From JBBQKG01 sp038326655 (lineage in GTDB: Bacteria; Actinomycetota; Thermoleophilia; Solirubrobacterales; JBBDJG01): 36,972 nt of DNA. The position numbers and the translations under genes are program-made. The stretch covers positions 1-36,972 of the forward strand of contig JBBQKG010000028.1 in the NCBI GenBank assembly GCA_038326655.1, read 5' to 3'. Positions within the stretch are counted from its first letter, which is position 1; each line of letters begins with the position of its first letter. Under the pieces are notes generated by a model that was not told the DNA's origin, did not search any database, and worked only from the letters and a program-made list of their open reading frames with translations. Below, piece by piece: positions 15,459-22,495 of the stretch.

Positions 15459-15562
15459 TGCGCACGGGTATTCGCATTACCGAGGGCGATTCCTTCCCGG
15501 CCCGCACGCAGGTGTCCCCGCCGGGTCGGCCCGATACGCTCCGAAGTCCCTCATCGCGTCCG

Positions 15563-16519
15563 TTGGCCTCCAACCTTTTAGACAAGCGCGCAATCTTCGT
15601 GACCGGCAAGGGCGGCGTCGGCAAGTCGACCGTGGCCGCCGCGCTCGGGGTGGCCGCCGCGCGCGAGGGCAAGCGCGCGATCATCTGCGAGGTCGCCCAG
15701 CAGGAGCGCATGTCTCGGTTCTTCGAGCGCCAGGGGGTCGGCTATCACGAGGCCGAGATCGCCCCCAACCTCTACGCCTTCTCGATCGACCCGCAGCGGG
15801 CGCTGGAGGAGTACCTGATGCTCCAGATCAAGGTGAAGCCGATCTACGACCTGATGTTCAAGAACCGGGTGTTCACGTACTTCGCGGCCGCCACGCCGGG
15901 TCTCCGAGAGCTCGTGACGATCGGCAAGATCTGGGAGCTGGCGCAGCTGGACCGCCGCGTCAAGCGCGGCTCCAAGTACGACATCGTGATCGTCGATGCG
16001 CCCGCCACCGGCCATGGGGTCGGGATCCTCAAGACCCCGAAAACATTCGGTGACATCGCGCGCGTGGGACCGATCAAGCGCCAGGCGGATGCGATCTACA
16101 AGTTCGTCACGGACCCGAAGCTCACGTCCATCTGCGCGGTCGCGTGGCCGGAGGAGATGCCGGTGAACGAGACGATCGACCTGGAGCAAAGCCTCGAGCG
16201 CGAGCTCGGCTTGGGCCTCGACAGGGTCTTCATGAACGGCCTCTACCCGCGGCTCTTCGACGACGACGAGGCTGCCGCGATTCGAGCGCGCCTCGACCAG
16301 GACGCCGCCTCGGACGGCGACCGCGCCGAGGTCGTGCGCCGCGCCGCCCTGCGCGCCGCGGTCTCCGAGCACAAGCGCGCGAACGCGCACCGCGAGCAGC
16401 TCGGGCGGCTGGAGGAGGGCCTCGACCGGGACGTGGTCGAGCTGCCTTTCGTGTTCCGGCCCCAGCTCGACATGGGCGCCGTGGAGTTGCTCGCAGACGA
16501 GATCGAGGACCAGCTGTGA
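15563..16519 (+). CDS. ArsA/Get3-like ATPase, first subunit (Rv3679/BagA-type)
   Basis: 318 residues from the TTG at 15563, the only plausible start shortly before the first beta strand. The P-loop TGKGGVGKST (about 14-23) includes the signature lysine of the Get3/ArsA/MinD class. VIVDAPATGHGVGIL is the switch II/Walker B region and ATPGLRELVTIGKIWELAQ is family-typical. Members in mycobacteria (Rv3679) pair with Rv3680 and affect lipid metabolism; they are not arsenite pumps. The stop overlaps the next gene's start by 4 nt (GTGA), pointing to equal production of a heterodimer. There is no metal-binding CxxC of eukaryotic Get3. No ribosome site is clear at the TTG, so the start is tentative. 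Confidence 0.87.
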   Translation: MASNLLDKRAIFVTGKGGVGKSTVAAALGVAAAREGKRAIICEVAQQERMSRFFERQGVGYHEAEIAPNLYAFSIDPQRALEEYLMLQIKVKPIYDLMFKNRVFTYFAAATPGLRELVTIGKIWELAQLDRRVKRGSKYDIVIVDAPATGHGVGILKTPKTFGDIARVGPIKRQADAIYKFVTDPKLTSICAVAWPEEMPVNETIDLEQSLERELGLGLDRVFMNGLYPRLFDDDEAAAIRARLDQDAASDGDRAEVVRRAALRAAVSEHKRANAHREQLGRLEEGLDRDVVELPFVFRPQLDMGAVELLADEIEDQL

Positions 16520-17703
16520 ACGTCGGCGAGGTCCTCGAGGGCAAGGAGATCTGCATCTGCGCGGGCTCGGGCGGGGTCGGCAAGACCACCACGTCGGCCG
16601 CGATCGCGATGGAGATGGCCTCCCGCGGGAAGAAGGTCGCGGTCCTGACGATCGACCCGGCGAAGCGCCTCGCGAACTCGCTGGGCCTGCCCGAGCTCGG
16701 CAACGAGGAGCGGCTCGTCGACCCGGGGCGCTTCGCCGCGGCGGGGATCGAGATGCGCGGCGAGCTCTGGGCGATGATGCTCAACGCGAAGCGCACGTTC
16801 GACGACCTCGTCGAGCGCCATGCCCCCGACGAGGAGACGCGCGACCGCGTGCTCCAGAACCGCATCTACCAGGAGATCTCCAACGCGATGGCGGGCTCTC
16901 AGGAGTACATGGCGATGGAGAAGATCTACGAGCTCCACCAGGAGGCTCGCTACGACCTGCTGGTGCTGGACACACCACCGACGCGGCATGCGCTCGACTT
17001 CATCGAGGCGCCGGAGCGGATGACCCGGTTCATCGAGGGCAAGTCGCTCCAGTTCTTCCTGAAGCCCGGTCGCTTCGGGGTGAAGGTGCTCGGCCGGTCT
17101 GGAGGCATCCTCTTCTCGGCTCTCAAGCGGATCACCGGCATCGACCTCCTGCAGGACCTGTCCGAGTTCTTCCAGAGCTTCGGCGACATGGCGCAGGGCT
17201 TCGGCGAGCGGGCGCAGCGCGTCAACGAGCTGCTCGGCGACCGGCGCACCACCTTCCTGCTCGTGAGCGCGCCCGAGCGTGACCCGATCGAGGAGGCGTT
17301 CTACTTCTGGCGGCGCCTGAAGGAGGCCAAGCTGCCCTTCGGGGGCATCGTCGTGAACAAGGTGCATCCGGACTACATAAAAACCGCCGGCCGGCGAGAC
17401 CGGCCGGCGGGTGAAGTCAAGGACGCTCTGCTCGATGGGTTGAAGGCCTCGTTCAACGGCACGCCGAAGGCGGCGGAGTTGGCGGAGAAGGTGGCCGAGA
17501 ACTTCGAGCGCTATCGCATGCTGGCCGAGCGGGACCGGGAGAGCATGGCGCTCCTGACGGAGCGGCTGGACGAGGACTGCGTGCTCGAGGTGCCGTACCT
17601 GGACGAGGACGTCCACGACATCGGCGGTCTTGCCCAGATCAACCGCTACCTGTTCGCATCGGTCGCCGAGCGCCGGCAGTTGCTCGAGCAGACGACCGCT
17701 TAG
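16516..17703 (+). CDS. ArsA/Get3-like ATPase, second subunit (Rv3680/BagB-type)
   Basis: 395 residues. The P-loop reads CAGSGGVGKTTT near residues 15-26: a serine stands where the signature lysine of the class (G-K-G-G-x-G-K) should be, unlike its partner. TIDPAKRLANSLGL is the A-loop/switch I region, LVLDTPPTRHALDF switch II, and the middle (SLQFFLKPGRFG.., then ITGIDLLQDLSEFFQSFGDM) is the helical subdomain that in Get3 forms the client groove. GTG start overlaps the previous stop. At 17379-17410 the coding sequence contains an 11-bp perfect hairpin with an A5 run, encoding IKTAGRRDRPAG. It converges on the unknown 508-residue gene 36 bp away. Confidence 0.88.
   Translation: MNVGEVLEGKEICICAGSGGVGKTTTSAAIAMEMASRGKKVAVLTIDPAKRLANSLGLPELGNEERLVDPGRFAAAGIEMRGELWAMMLNAKRTFDDLVERHAPDEETRDRVLQNRIYQEISNAMAGSQEYMAMEKIYELHQEARYDLLVLDTPPTRHALDFIEAPERMTRFIEGKSLQFFLKPGRFGVKVLGRSGGILFSALKRITGIDLLQDLSEFFQSFGDMAQGFGERAQRVNELLGDRRTTFLLVSAPERDPIEEAFYFWRRLKEAKLPFGGIVVNKVHPDYIKTAGRRDRPAGEVKDALLDGLKASFNGTPKAAELAEKVAENFERYRMLAERDRESMALLTERLDEDCVLEVPYLDEDVHDIGGLAQINRYLFASVAERRQLLEQTTA
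17379..17410 (-). terminator. Intrinsic terminator for minus-strand transcripts, inside the Get3-like gene
   Basis: CCGCCGGCCGG (17384-17394) pairs perfectly with CCGGCCGGCGG (17400-17410) over a 5-base loop. The five A residues at 17379-17383 become TTTTT directly after the stem on the minus strand. That is a textbook intrinsic terminator for transcription coming from the convergent gene at 17740-19266, about 330 nt past its stop codon. Confidence 0.7.
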
Positions 17704-17720
17704 CGCGCCCGAAAGAGGTG

Positions 17721-17737
17721 GCAGCCTGCTCGGCTGC
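17721..17737. terminator. Weak hairpin between convergent genes
   Basis: GCAGCC (17721-17726) and GGCTGC (17732-17737) form a 6-bp stem with a 5-base loop in the 36-bp gap between the two convergent stops. There is no T-run on either side. The much stronger minus-strand terminator at 17379-17410 suggests this one is leaky or not used. Confidence 0.3.
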
Positions 17738-17739
17738 GC

Positions 17740-19266
17740 TCAGACGGCGGCCGAGTAGTCGGCGGCGTCGTCGTCGAGTCCCCAGTCCTCGCCGTCCTCG
17801 GCGGGCTCGCCCTGGCCGGTGGCCGCGACGGCGGCGTGCTCCTGCGTGGGCGCCTCTTCGGCGCGCCTCGTGACGGCGGGCGCCTCCGTCGGCGCGAGCA
17901 GGCCCGGCGCGTCGTCCAGGCCCAAAAGGGTGTCGGTGATCGCCTCCCGGCCGCGGCGGACGATAAAGCTCGGCTCCGGCGGCTGCCGCACGACGCGGCT
18001 GCCCGGGTCCTCGGGGGGCGGCAGCAGGTCGTCTGCGACGCCCCGGACGTCTGCGTCCATATGCCCGGACACGATGTCGCAGAGCAGCGCACGCAGGTTC
18101 TCCTCCAGCTCGCGCACGACCAAGTCCGGCGACTCGACCCCGATCGCAGCCATGTAAGCGGCATCGGCGCTGCCGCGCATCACCAGCCGCTCGAGCTTGA
18201 ACGCCTGCTCGACGCGGTCACGGACCGCATTCTGGTCGGCCGGCTCCGCCGATAGCGCCGCCAGCCTCCGCGCGATCGCGCGCTCGGAGCGCTCGCCGTC
18301 GTCCAGGATCCCCCGTAGCGCCAGGAGGTGATCGGAAAGCCCCTCGATCGCGACGGGATGCTCGCAGCCGAGCTCGAATCGCGCCAGCGCCCACGGCAGC
18401 GACCCGCCCTGCGCGGGGCGGGTGCGCAGCGTCTCGAACAACTCCACCAGCTCGGGGCGCTCGTCTCCCTCCAGCCAGTAGCGGGCACCGCGCGAGCGGC
18501 CCGCAAACCCGAGCGGAACGGCATGCCAGGGCCCCTCGTCGGTGCGCCACCACGCGCTTGCGCCGAGTGTCGCTGCGCCCGGCTTCAGCAGCCGGAGCGC
18601 GGTCAGAAGCTTTCGGAACACGAGCCGGGCCGAGGTCAGCGGAGGCGGCTCGGACGGCCGCGACTCGGCCATCAGCGTGACGAGCGCGTTCGGCTCCTCG
18701 TCCTCGCGCCCGGACGCCCAGACCGCCTCGGGCGGCGCCTGCGCGAGGTCCCCGCGCACCAGCGCGATCCCAGAGCCGAGCTCCCATCGGTCCGCGGCCA
18801 GGCTCACACCGAGCAGGGGTGCGACCACCGTGTTTACCGCCGTGTCCTCGTAGACGACACGTTCCAGCTCGCCGTAGGCGCGCTCGAAGCGAGCGTCGTC
18901 GAGCTCGAAGACGCTGGACTCCTCCCACACGCGGCACAGGAACTCGACCAGCGTCGTCTCCGCGCGATCGTGCTCGAGCGCCGGGACGTAGCTGGTGCCC
19001 AGCACGCGCAGGTAGGCGGACGTTCCCTCGACCCGGCCGAGCGCGGCGACCGTGCCCGGGTAGGCGTCGAGCGCACGCAGCTCCGCGAGGCGCTCCCGCA
19101 GGAACTCGCCGGCGAGCGGCTTGTACCGGTAGAGCACGGAGCGGGCGCCCGGCGCTTCGGCAACCTCGAACGGGATCTCGCTGCCGGCGTCGACCACGCC
19201 CTTCAGCCGGCCGGCGGCCTGGCCGGCGAACAGTCGGAGCTGGTCATGAAGCGCACGGTTTCGCAC
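17740..19266 (-). CDS. Large protein of unknown function
   Basis: 508 residues from the GTG at 19266. I do not recognise a family. The N-terminal 360 residues alternate hydrophobic and charged segments in an alpha/beta manner (VLYRYKPLAGEFLRERLAEL, then TAVNTVVAPLLGVSL). Residues about 310-410 look all-helical (LSDHLLALRGILDDGERSE, then RVEQAFKLERLVMRG and LEENLRALLCDIVSG), somewhat like a HEPN-type helical bundle, though I see no R-x4-6-H motif. The last 60 residues are acidic and low in complexity, ending DDDAADYSAAV. No signal peptide or membrane helix; soluble. It faces the Get3-like pair tail to tail, and its transcript probably runs into that gene. Confidence 0.75.
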   Translation of the reverse strand: MRNRALHDQLRLFAGQAAGRLKGVVDAGSEIPFEVAEAPGARSVLYRYKPLAGEFLRERLAELRALDAYPGTVAALGRVEGTSAYLRVLGTSYVPALEHDRAETTLVEFLCRVWEESSVFELDDARFERAYGELERVVYEDTAVNTVVAPLLGVSLAADRWELGSGIALVRGDLAQAPPEAVWASGREDEEPNALVTLMAESRPSEPPPLTSARLVFRKLLTALRLLKPGAATLGASAWWRTDEGPWHAVPLGFAGRSRGARYWLEGDERPELVELFETLRTRPAQGGSLPWALARFELGCEHPVAIEGLSDHLLALRGILDDGERSERAIARRLAALSAEPADQNAVRDRVEQAFKLERLVMRGSADAAYMAAIGVESPDLVVRELEENLRALLCDIVSGHMDADVRGVADDLLPPPEDPGSRVVRQPPEPSFIVRRGREAITDTLLGLDDAPGLLAPTEAPAVTRRAEEAPTQEHAAVAATGQGEPAEDGEDWGLDDDAADYSAAV

Positions 19267-19320
19267 CGGCGCTTGAGTTCGCCACCGGCGCGGCCGGTCC
19301 TTTCCCGCGAAACCGGCTGG

Positions 19321-20145
19321 TCAGAGAATCGCGAGGCCGCCGAACTGGCAGCGGCCGATCTCGCCGAACAAATTGAGGCCCGTGTAGAGGACCATCGACC
19401 TGATGTCGGTGCCGTCGGGCGCGACCGCGGTGGCACGTGCGGAGGACTCGAACGCGGAAAGACCGGTGAGGCCCTCGACGCCGATCAGGGAGCGAATCGA
19501 TTGCGGGTCGTTCGGGTTGAAATCGGGGTTGTTGGTGAAGCCGTGGAAGGCCGCATGTGTCTGGCTCGTCGAGATCAGGATGTCAGCGTCGTCGTTGGCG
19601 AGCTGATTGATGAAGCAACGCGCGGTCACGGTGAAAGGACCGTGGGTAAGCATGACTCGCGACTCGTCGTCGCCGAGCGAGAACCGCGGGATGTTCAGGA
19701 TCGCGCCGCGCTCGAGAAAGAAGCTGGAGTCGTGTCCGTCGAGGTTGTCCGTGTTGCCGACCGCGGGAGCGTAGGCAGCATTGTCGGCGGTCGTGGCGCT
19801 CGCAGCGCTGTCGGCGCTCGCCGCACTGTCGGCGAGACCGGCGAGGTCGGCGTGGCCGGCGTTCTCGGCAAAGCCCGCTCTGGCGGCATAGGAAGCCTCG
19901 GCGCGAAAGCTTGGCGCGGTCCTGCGCGGTGACGCTCTCGCGACGCTGAGCAGGTCCTTGCCGAGCCGGGATCGGGTGACGGCCCCGGTCGCGATGTTCT
20001 CCTTGTGGACGGCGCCCTTCTGTAGCGCGAGCGAGCCGACGCTGCGGCTGGGCAGATGCGTGACCGCGTAGGTGGTCCCGCTCAGGCCCATGAAGAGGGC
20101 GAGGAGCGCGACGAGGAGCGCCGGCGAGGGACGTCGGAGCTTCAA
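19321..20145 (-). CDS. Secreted/anchored tandem paralogue 1 (LDGxDSSxFL family)
   Basis: 274 residues. The N-terminus PSPALLVALLALFMGLSGTTYAV is a signal anchor or signal peptide, followed by LPSRSVGSLALQKGAV and ENIATGAVTRSRL, degenerate repeats of a 'SVG..L..GAV....I' type. Residues about 80-130 are a run of A-x-x-A units (AGLADSAASADSAASATTAD), likely a fibrous stalk or coiled coil, closing with NLDGHDSSFFL. The C-terminal 130 residues form a globular head with two cysteines (TARCFINQL and IGRCQFGGLAIL). TTG start 8 bp after the stop of the next paralogue upstream, without a ribosome site, so it is probably translationally coupled. Function unknown. Confidence 0.8.
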   Translation of the reverse strand: MKLRRPSPALLVALLALFMGLSGTTYAVTHLPSRSVGSLALQKGAVHKENIATGAVTRSRLGKDLLSVARASPRRTAPSFRAEASYAARAGFAENAGHADLAGLADSAASADSAASATTADNAAYAPAVGNTDNLDGHDSSFFLERGAILNIPRFSLGDDESRVMLTHGPFTVTARCFINQLANDDADILISTSQTHAAFHGFTNNPDFNPNDPQSIRSLIGVEGLTGLSAFESSARATAVAPDGTDIRSMVLYTGLNLFGEIGRCQFGGLAIL

Positions 20146-20153
20146 CGCAGCGG

Positions 20154-21047
20154 CTAGGCGATCGTGAAGCCGCCGAAGTAGCAGCGCCCGGTCGTGTTGA
20201 AGAGGTTCACGCCGATGTACCAGGTGATCGACCGGACCTCGCTGCCGCTCGGCGCGACCGCGGTCCCGTCGTCCTCGGCCTTGAAGGCCGGCTTCTTGGT
20301 CGGGCCCTCGACATGGGCATGGTGGCGGGACGACTCCGGGGTCGACGGGCTCATGTCGGAGTTGATGTCGTCCCCGTCGAAGGCCGAGTGGCTCTCCGTG
20401 GTGGAGATGAAGATGTCGGCGCTGTCGACGCCGCCGCTGTTGATGTCGCAGCGCGCCGTGTATTTGAACGGCCCGCTCGTCAGGATCACCTTGCTCTGGC
20501 CGTCGGTGAGGGTGAGCCGTGGCAGATCGACGATCGTGCTGCGCGACAGGAAGTAGCTCGAGTCCTTGCCGTCGAGCTTGTCGGAGTCAGACGCATAGTC
20601 GGCGCTCGCGGCGCTCCCCGCGCTCGTTGCGGTCGTGGCCCTGTCCGCGCTCGTGGCCCGGTCGGCGAGGGTCGCGCGGTCTGTCTTGCCGGCGTTGTCG
20701 GCCCAGCCCGCCTTCACGGCGTAGGCGACGCCGTCGGAGGGAAGGTCCTGGTTGACGATCACCGGCTGGGTCGGGCCCACCGGCCCCGCAGGCTTGGCAT
20801 CTGCCACCAGTCCCTTGGAGAGCTTGGAGGCCGTCACCGCCCCCCTGGCGATGTTCTCCGAGCGCACAGCGCCCTTCTTCAGCTGGATCGAGCCCACGCT
20901 TCGGCTCGGAAGCTTCGCCACGGCATACGTGGTGCCACCCATCGCGACGAACAGGGCGACGAGCGCGACCACCATCGCGGGCGATGGGCGATGAGCGAGC
21001 ACGCGTCGCCACGCCCGGGGCCTCTGGGTCCCTCCAGATCCAGCCAA
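20154..21047 (-). CDS. Secreted/anchored tandem paralogue 2 (LDGxDSSxFL family)
   Basis: 297 residues, the closest relative of paralogue 1. Same plan: signal anchor SPAMVVALVALFVAMGGTTYAV, then LPSRSVGSIQLKKGAV and ENIARGAVTASKL, a short GPVGPTQP segment, A-x-x-A repeats (ATLADRATSADRATTATSAG), KLDGKDSSYFL, and a head with the paired cysteines TARCDINSG and TGRCYFGGFTIA. The heads share DADI/SADIFIST..SHSAF. The TTG start at 21047 is fixed by the ribosome site AAAAGGAG five bases upstream. Likely exported and surface-exposed; trimeric fibre is a guess from the repeat pattern. Confidence 0.82.
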   Translation of the reverse strand: MAGSGGTQRPRAWRRVLAHRPSPAMVVALVALFVAMGGTTYAVAKLPSRSVGSIQLKKGAVRSENIARGAVTASKLSKGLVADAKPAGPVGPTQPVIVNQDLPSDGVAYAVKAGWADNAGKTDRATLADRATSADRATTATSAGSAASADYASDSDKLDGKDSSYFLSRSTIVDLPRLTLTDGQSKVILTSGPFKYTARCDINSGGVDSADIFISTTESHSAFDGDDINSDMSPSTPESSRHHAHVEGPTKKPAFKAEDDGTAVAPSGSEVRSITWYIGVNLFNTTGRCYFGGFTIA

Positions 21048-21168
21048 AGCAACTCCTTTTGCTTTTCCACAGACGGGGCGCGCCGGGGCTCTCGGGAGGC
21101 CACGCTGTACCCCTCTGGATTGAAACTAGACGACGGCCATCGAAAATGCGCGCCGAATTTGCCGCGGC

Positions 21169-21903
21169 TCAGCCCACGGCGGTACCCGCAAAGACGCAGC
21201 CGGTGGCGGTTTCCTCGGCCAGGAAGTCGGCGGTGACGACGGTGCCGTCGGTGCGCGCGTAGACGAGCGTCCCGCGCAGGTTCGTGCTGCCGGTTGCCCC
21301 CGCGTCCTGAAGCGGGTCGAACGAGTCGACCGTGTCGAAGGAGTCGTCTTCCGCATAGAACGTGCCACCCGCGGAGTGAGTCCCGCCGGAGTGGATGAAG
21401 GCGCCGCCCACAGAGGTGGAGGCGGTCACCGCCAGCGCCGGGCCGGCGTCGCAGACCGCGGTGAGCGTCAGCCCGTCCACCGCCAGCACGGTCGTGGCCG
21501 CGGTCGGTGCCGCCTCGACGAACGAGAACTTCTGGACGGTGCGACCGCCGACCTTCGCGGAGTCCGCCGCGCTGGCGGCGTTCGTCGCGTTCCTGACGGT
21601 GCCGAGCGTGCCCTCGCGGATATCCCCACCCGTGAGCGAGTTCGACGCCACCAGCGACGAGTCGATCGCGCGCCTGGCGATCCTCGACCGGGTGACGTTC
21701 CGGGCTTTGATGTGCTGCGTCCGCACCGCATTCCGCTTGAGCTGCGCCGGCCCGACGCTCCGCTTGGGAAGCTTCGTCACGGCGTAGGTCGTGCCGCCCA
21801 GCGCGACGAACAGCGCGGCCAGCGCGACCAGCATCGAGGCGGACGGCCGGTATGCCAGCAGCGCTGCCCGGATTGCGCCCACGCGCTCACGAGATCCCTT
21901 CAC
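21169..21903 (-). CDS. Secreted/anchored tandem paralogue 3 (diverged, lacks LDGxDSS motif)
   Basis: 244 residues. It shares the N-terminal half with its neighbours (PSASMLVALAALFVALGGTTYAV, then LPKRSVGPAQLKRNAV) and a shorter alanine-rich stalk (NATNAASAADSAKVGGRTV), where KVGG replaces KLDGKDSS. The head differs in sequence, with cysteines in LTAVCDAGP and ATGCVFAGTAVG and an Asp/Ser/Thr-rich middle (DDSFDTVDSFDPLQDAG). GTG start at 21903 with a strong GAGGAGG ribosome site 4 nt upstream. It is the first of three same-strand copies, 121 bp upstream of paralogue 2. Function unknown. Confidence 0.8.
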   Translation of the reverse strand: MKGSRERVGAIRAALLAYRPSASMLVALAALFVALGGTTYAVTKLPKRSVGPAQLKRNAVRTQHIKARNVTRSRIARRAIDSSLVASNSLTGGDIREGTLGTVRNATNAASAADSAKVGGRTVQKFSFVEAAPTAATTVLAVDGLTLTAVCDAGPALAVTASTSVGGAFIHSGGTHSAGGTFYAEDDSFDTVDSFDPLQDAGATGSTNLRGTLVYARTDGTVVTADFLAEETATGCVFAGTAVG

Positions 21904-21944
21904 GAAGCCTCCTCAGGTCGCCACACGGGCCACGGCGAGCCGGA

Positions 21945-22023
21945 CCCCCGAGCCCGCGACGATAGAGCGCGCCGCCAAAGCGTGAGCCGGGTCCGGTCGG
22001 AGGAGGTCTCGGGGGCGCTTTGG
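21945..22023 (-). other. Interlocked inverted repeats upstream of paralogue 3 (possible RNA pseudoknot or terminator)
   Basis: In the 132-bp gap between hxlR and paralogue 3 two perfect 8-bp inverted repeats cross each other: CCCCCGAG (21945-21952) with CTCGGGGG (22008-22015), and CCAAAGCG (21975-21982) with CGCTTTGG (22016-22023). The order A-B-A'-B' is that of a pseudoknot. It could also be an hxlR terminator using only one pair. Chance is possible in G+C-rich DNA. Confidence 0.35.
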
Positions 22024-22035
22024 GAGCGGTCGCGG

Positions 22036-22374
22036 TCAGGCCGCTTCGCGGGCCCGGTCGTGGCTGCCGCGCAGCCACTCGCGCCCGTAGCGGCGCATCT
22101 GCTCGATCAGCGGCACGAGCGCCACGCCCTTCTCGGTCAGGCGGTACTCGACGCGAGGGGGCACCTCGGGGTAGGTCCGGCGCTCGACGATTCCCTCCGC
22201 TTCGAGGGCTCGAAGGCGAAGCGATAGCGTGCGTGGGCTGATGCCCTCGAGCGAACGCTCGAGCTCGCAGAAGCGCGACCGCCCGTCCGCGAGGTCACGG
22301 ATGATCAGGAGCGTCCACTTGCCGGAGATGATCTCGGCCGTGTGGCATACAGGGCACGTCTCGTTGGAGCTCAT
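22036..22374 (-). CDS. HxlR-family winged-helix regulator
   Basis: 112 residues from the ATG at 22374. The opening NETCPVCHTAEIISGKWTLL is the HxlR hallmark (CPV...GKW), with two cysteines (Cys7 and Cys10) that could sense oxidants or electrophiles. ISPRTLSLRLRALEAEGIVERR is the recognition helix and the start of the wing, and VEYRLTEKGVALVPLI the wing. A longer start at 22434 falls inside the -10 hexamer and is rejected. Upstream a perfect dyad CTTTAC-N8-GTAAAG lies next to the -10, so autoregulation is likely. No enzyme gene adjoins it; the tandem paralogues downstream are possible co-transcribed targets. Confidence 0.88.
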   Translation of the reverse strand: MSSNETCPVCHTAEIISGKWTLLIIRDLADGRSRFCELERSLEGISPRTLSLRLRALEAEGIVERRTYPEVPPRVEYRLTEKGVALVPLIEQMRRYGREWLRGSHDRAREAA

Positions 22375-22429
22375 GAGGGTCTCGGCCCGGCCGCATCTCC
22401 TCAGCGCGGCAGAGCCTGTCCGCGCTTCG

Positions 22430-22461
22430 ATCATACCAAGGCTTTACAGACTGAAGTAAAG
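22430..22461 (-). promoter_or_regulatory. hxlR promoter with dyad operator
   Basis: On the minus strand the -10 is TATGAT (22435-22430). Just upstream, CTTTAC (22461-22456), 8 bases, then GTAAAG (22447-22442) form a perfect 6-8-6 inverted repeat covering the spacer and the -35 region. A dimeric repressor bound here would block polymerase. The predicted 5' leader is about 50 nt. Confidence 0.6.
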
Positions 22462-22495
22462 GCTCCGGCGCGCGGCCGGCAGCCGTTCCGGGCGC

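Noticed and set aside
21077..21084. GGCGCGCC palindrome upstream of paralogue 2
   Set aside because: An 8-bp GC palindrome is expected by chance in such DNA and has no matching half-sites or promoter context.
22375..22434. Start of HxlR at 22434
   Set aside because: That ATG is part of the -10 hexamer TATGAT; the family motif CPV..GKW begins right after the ATG at 22374.
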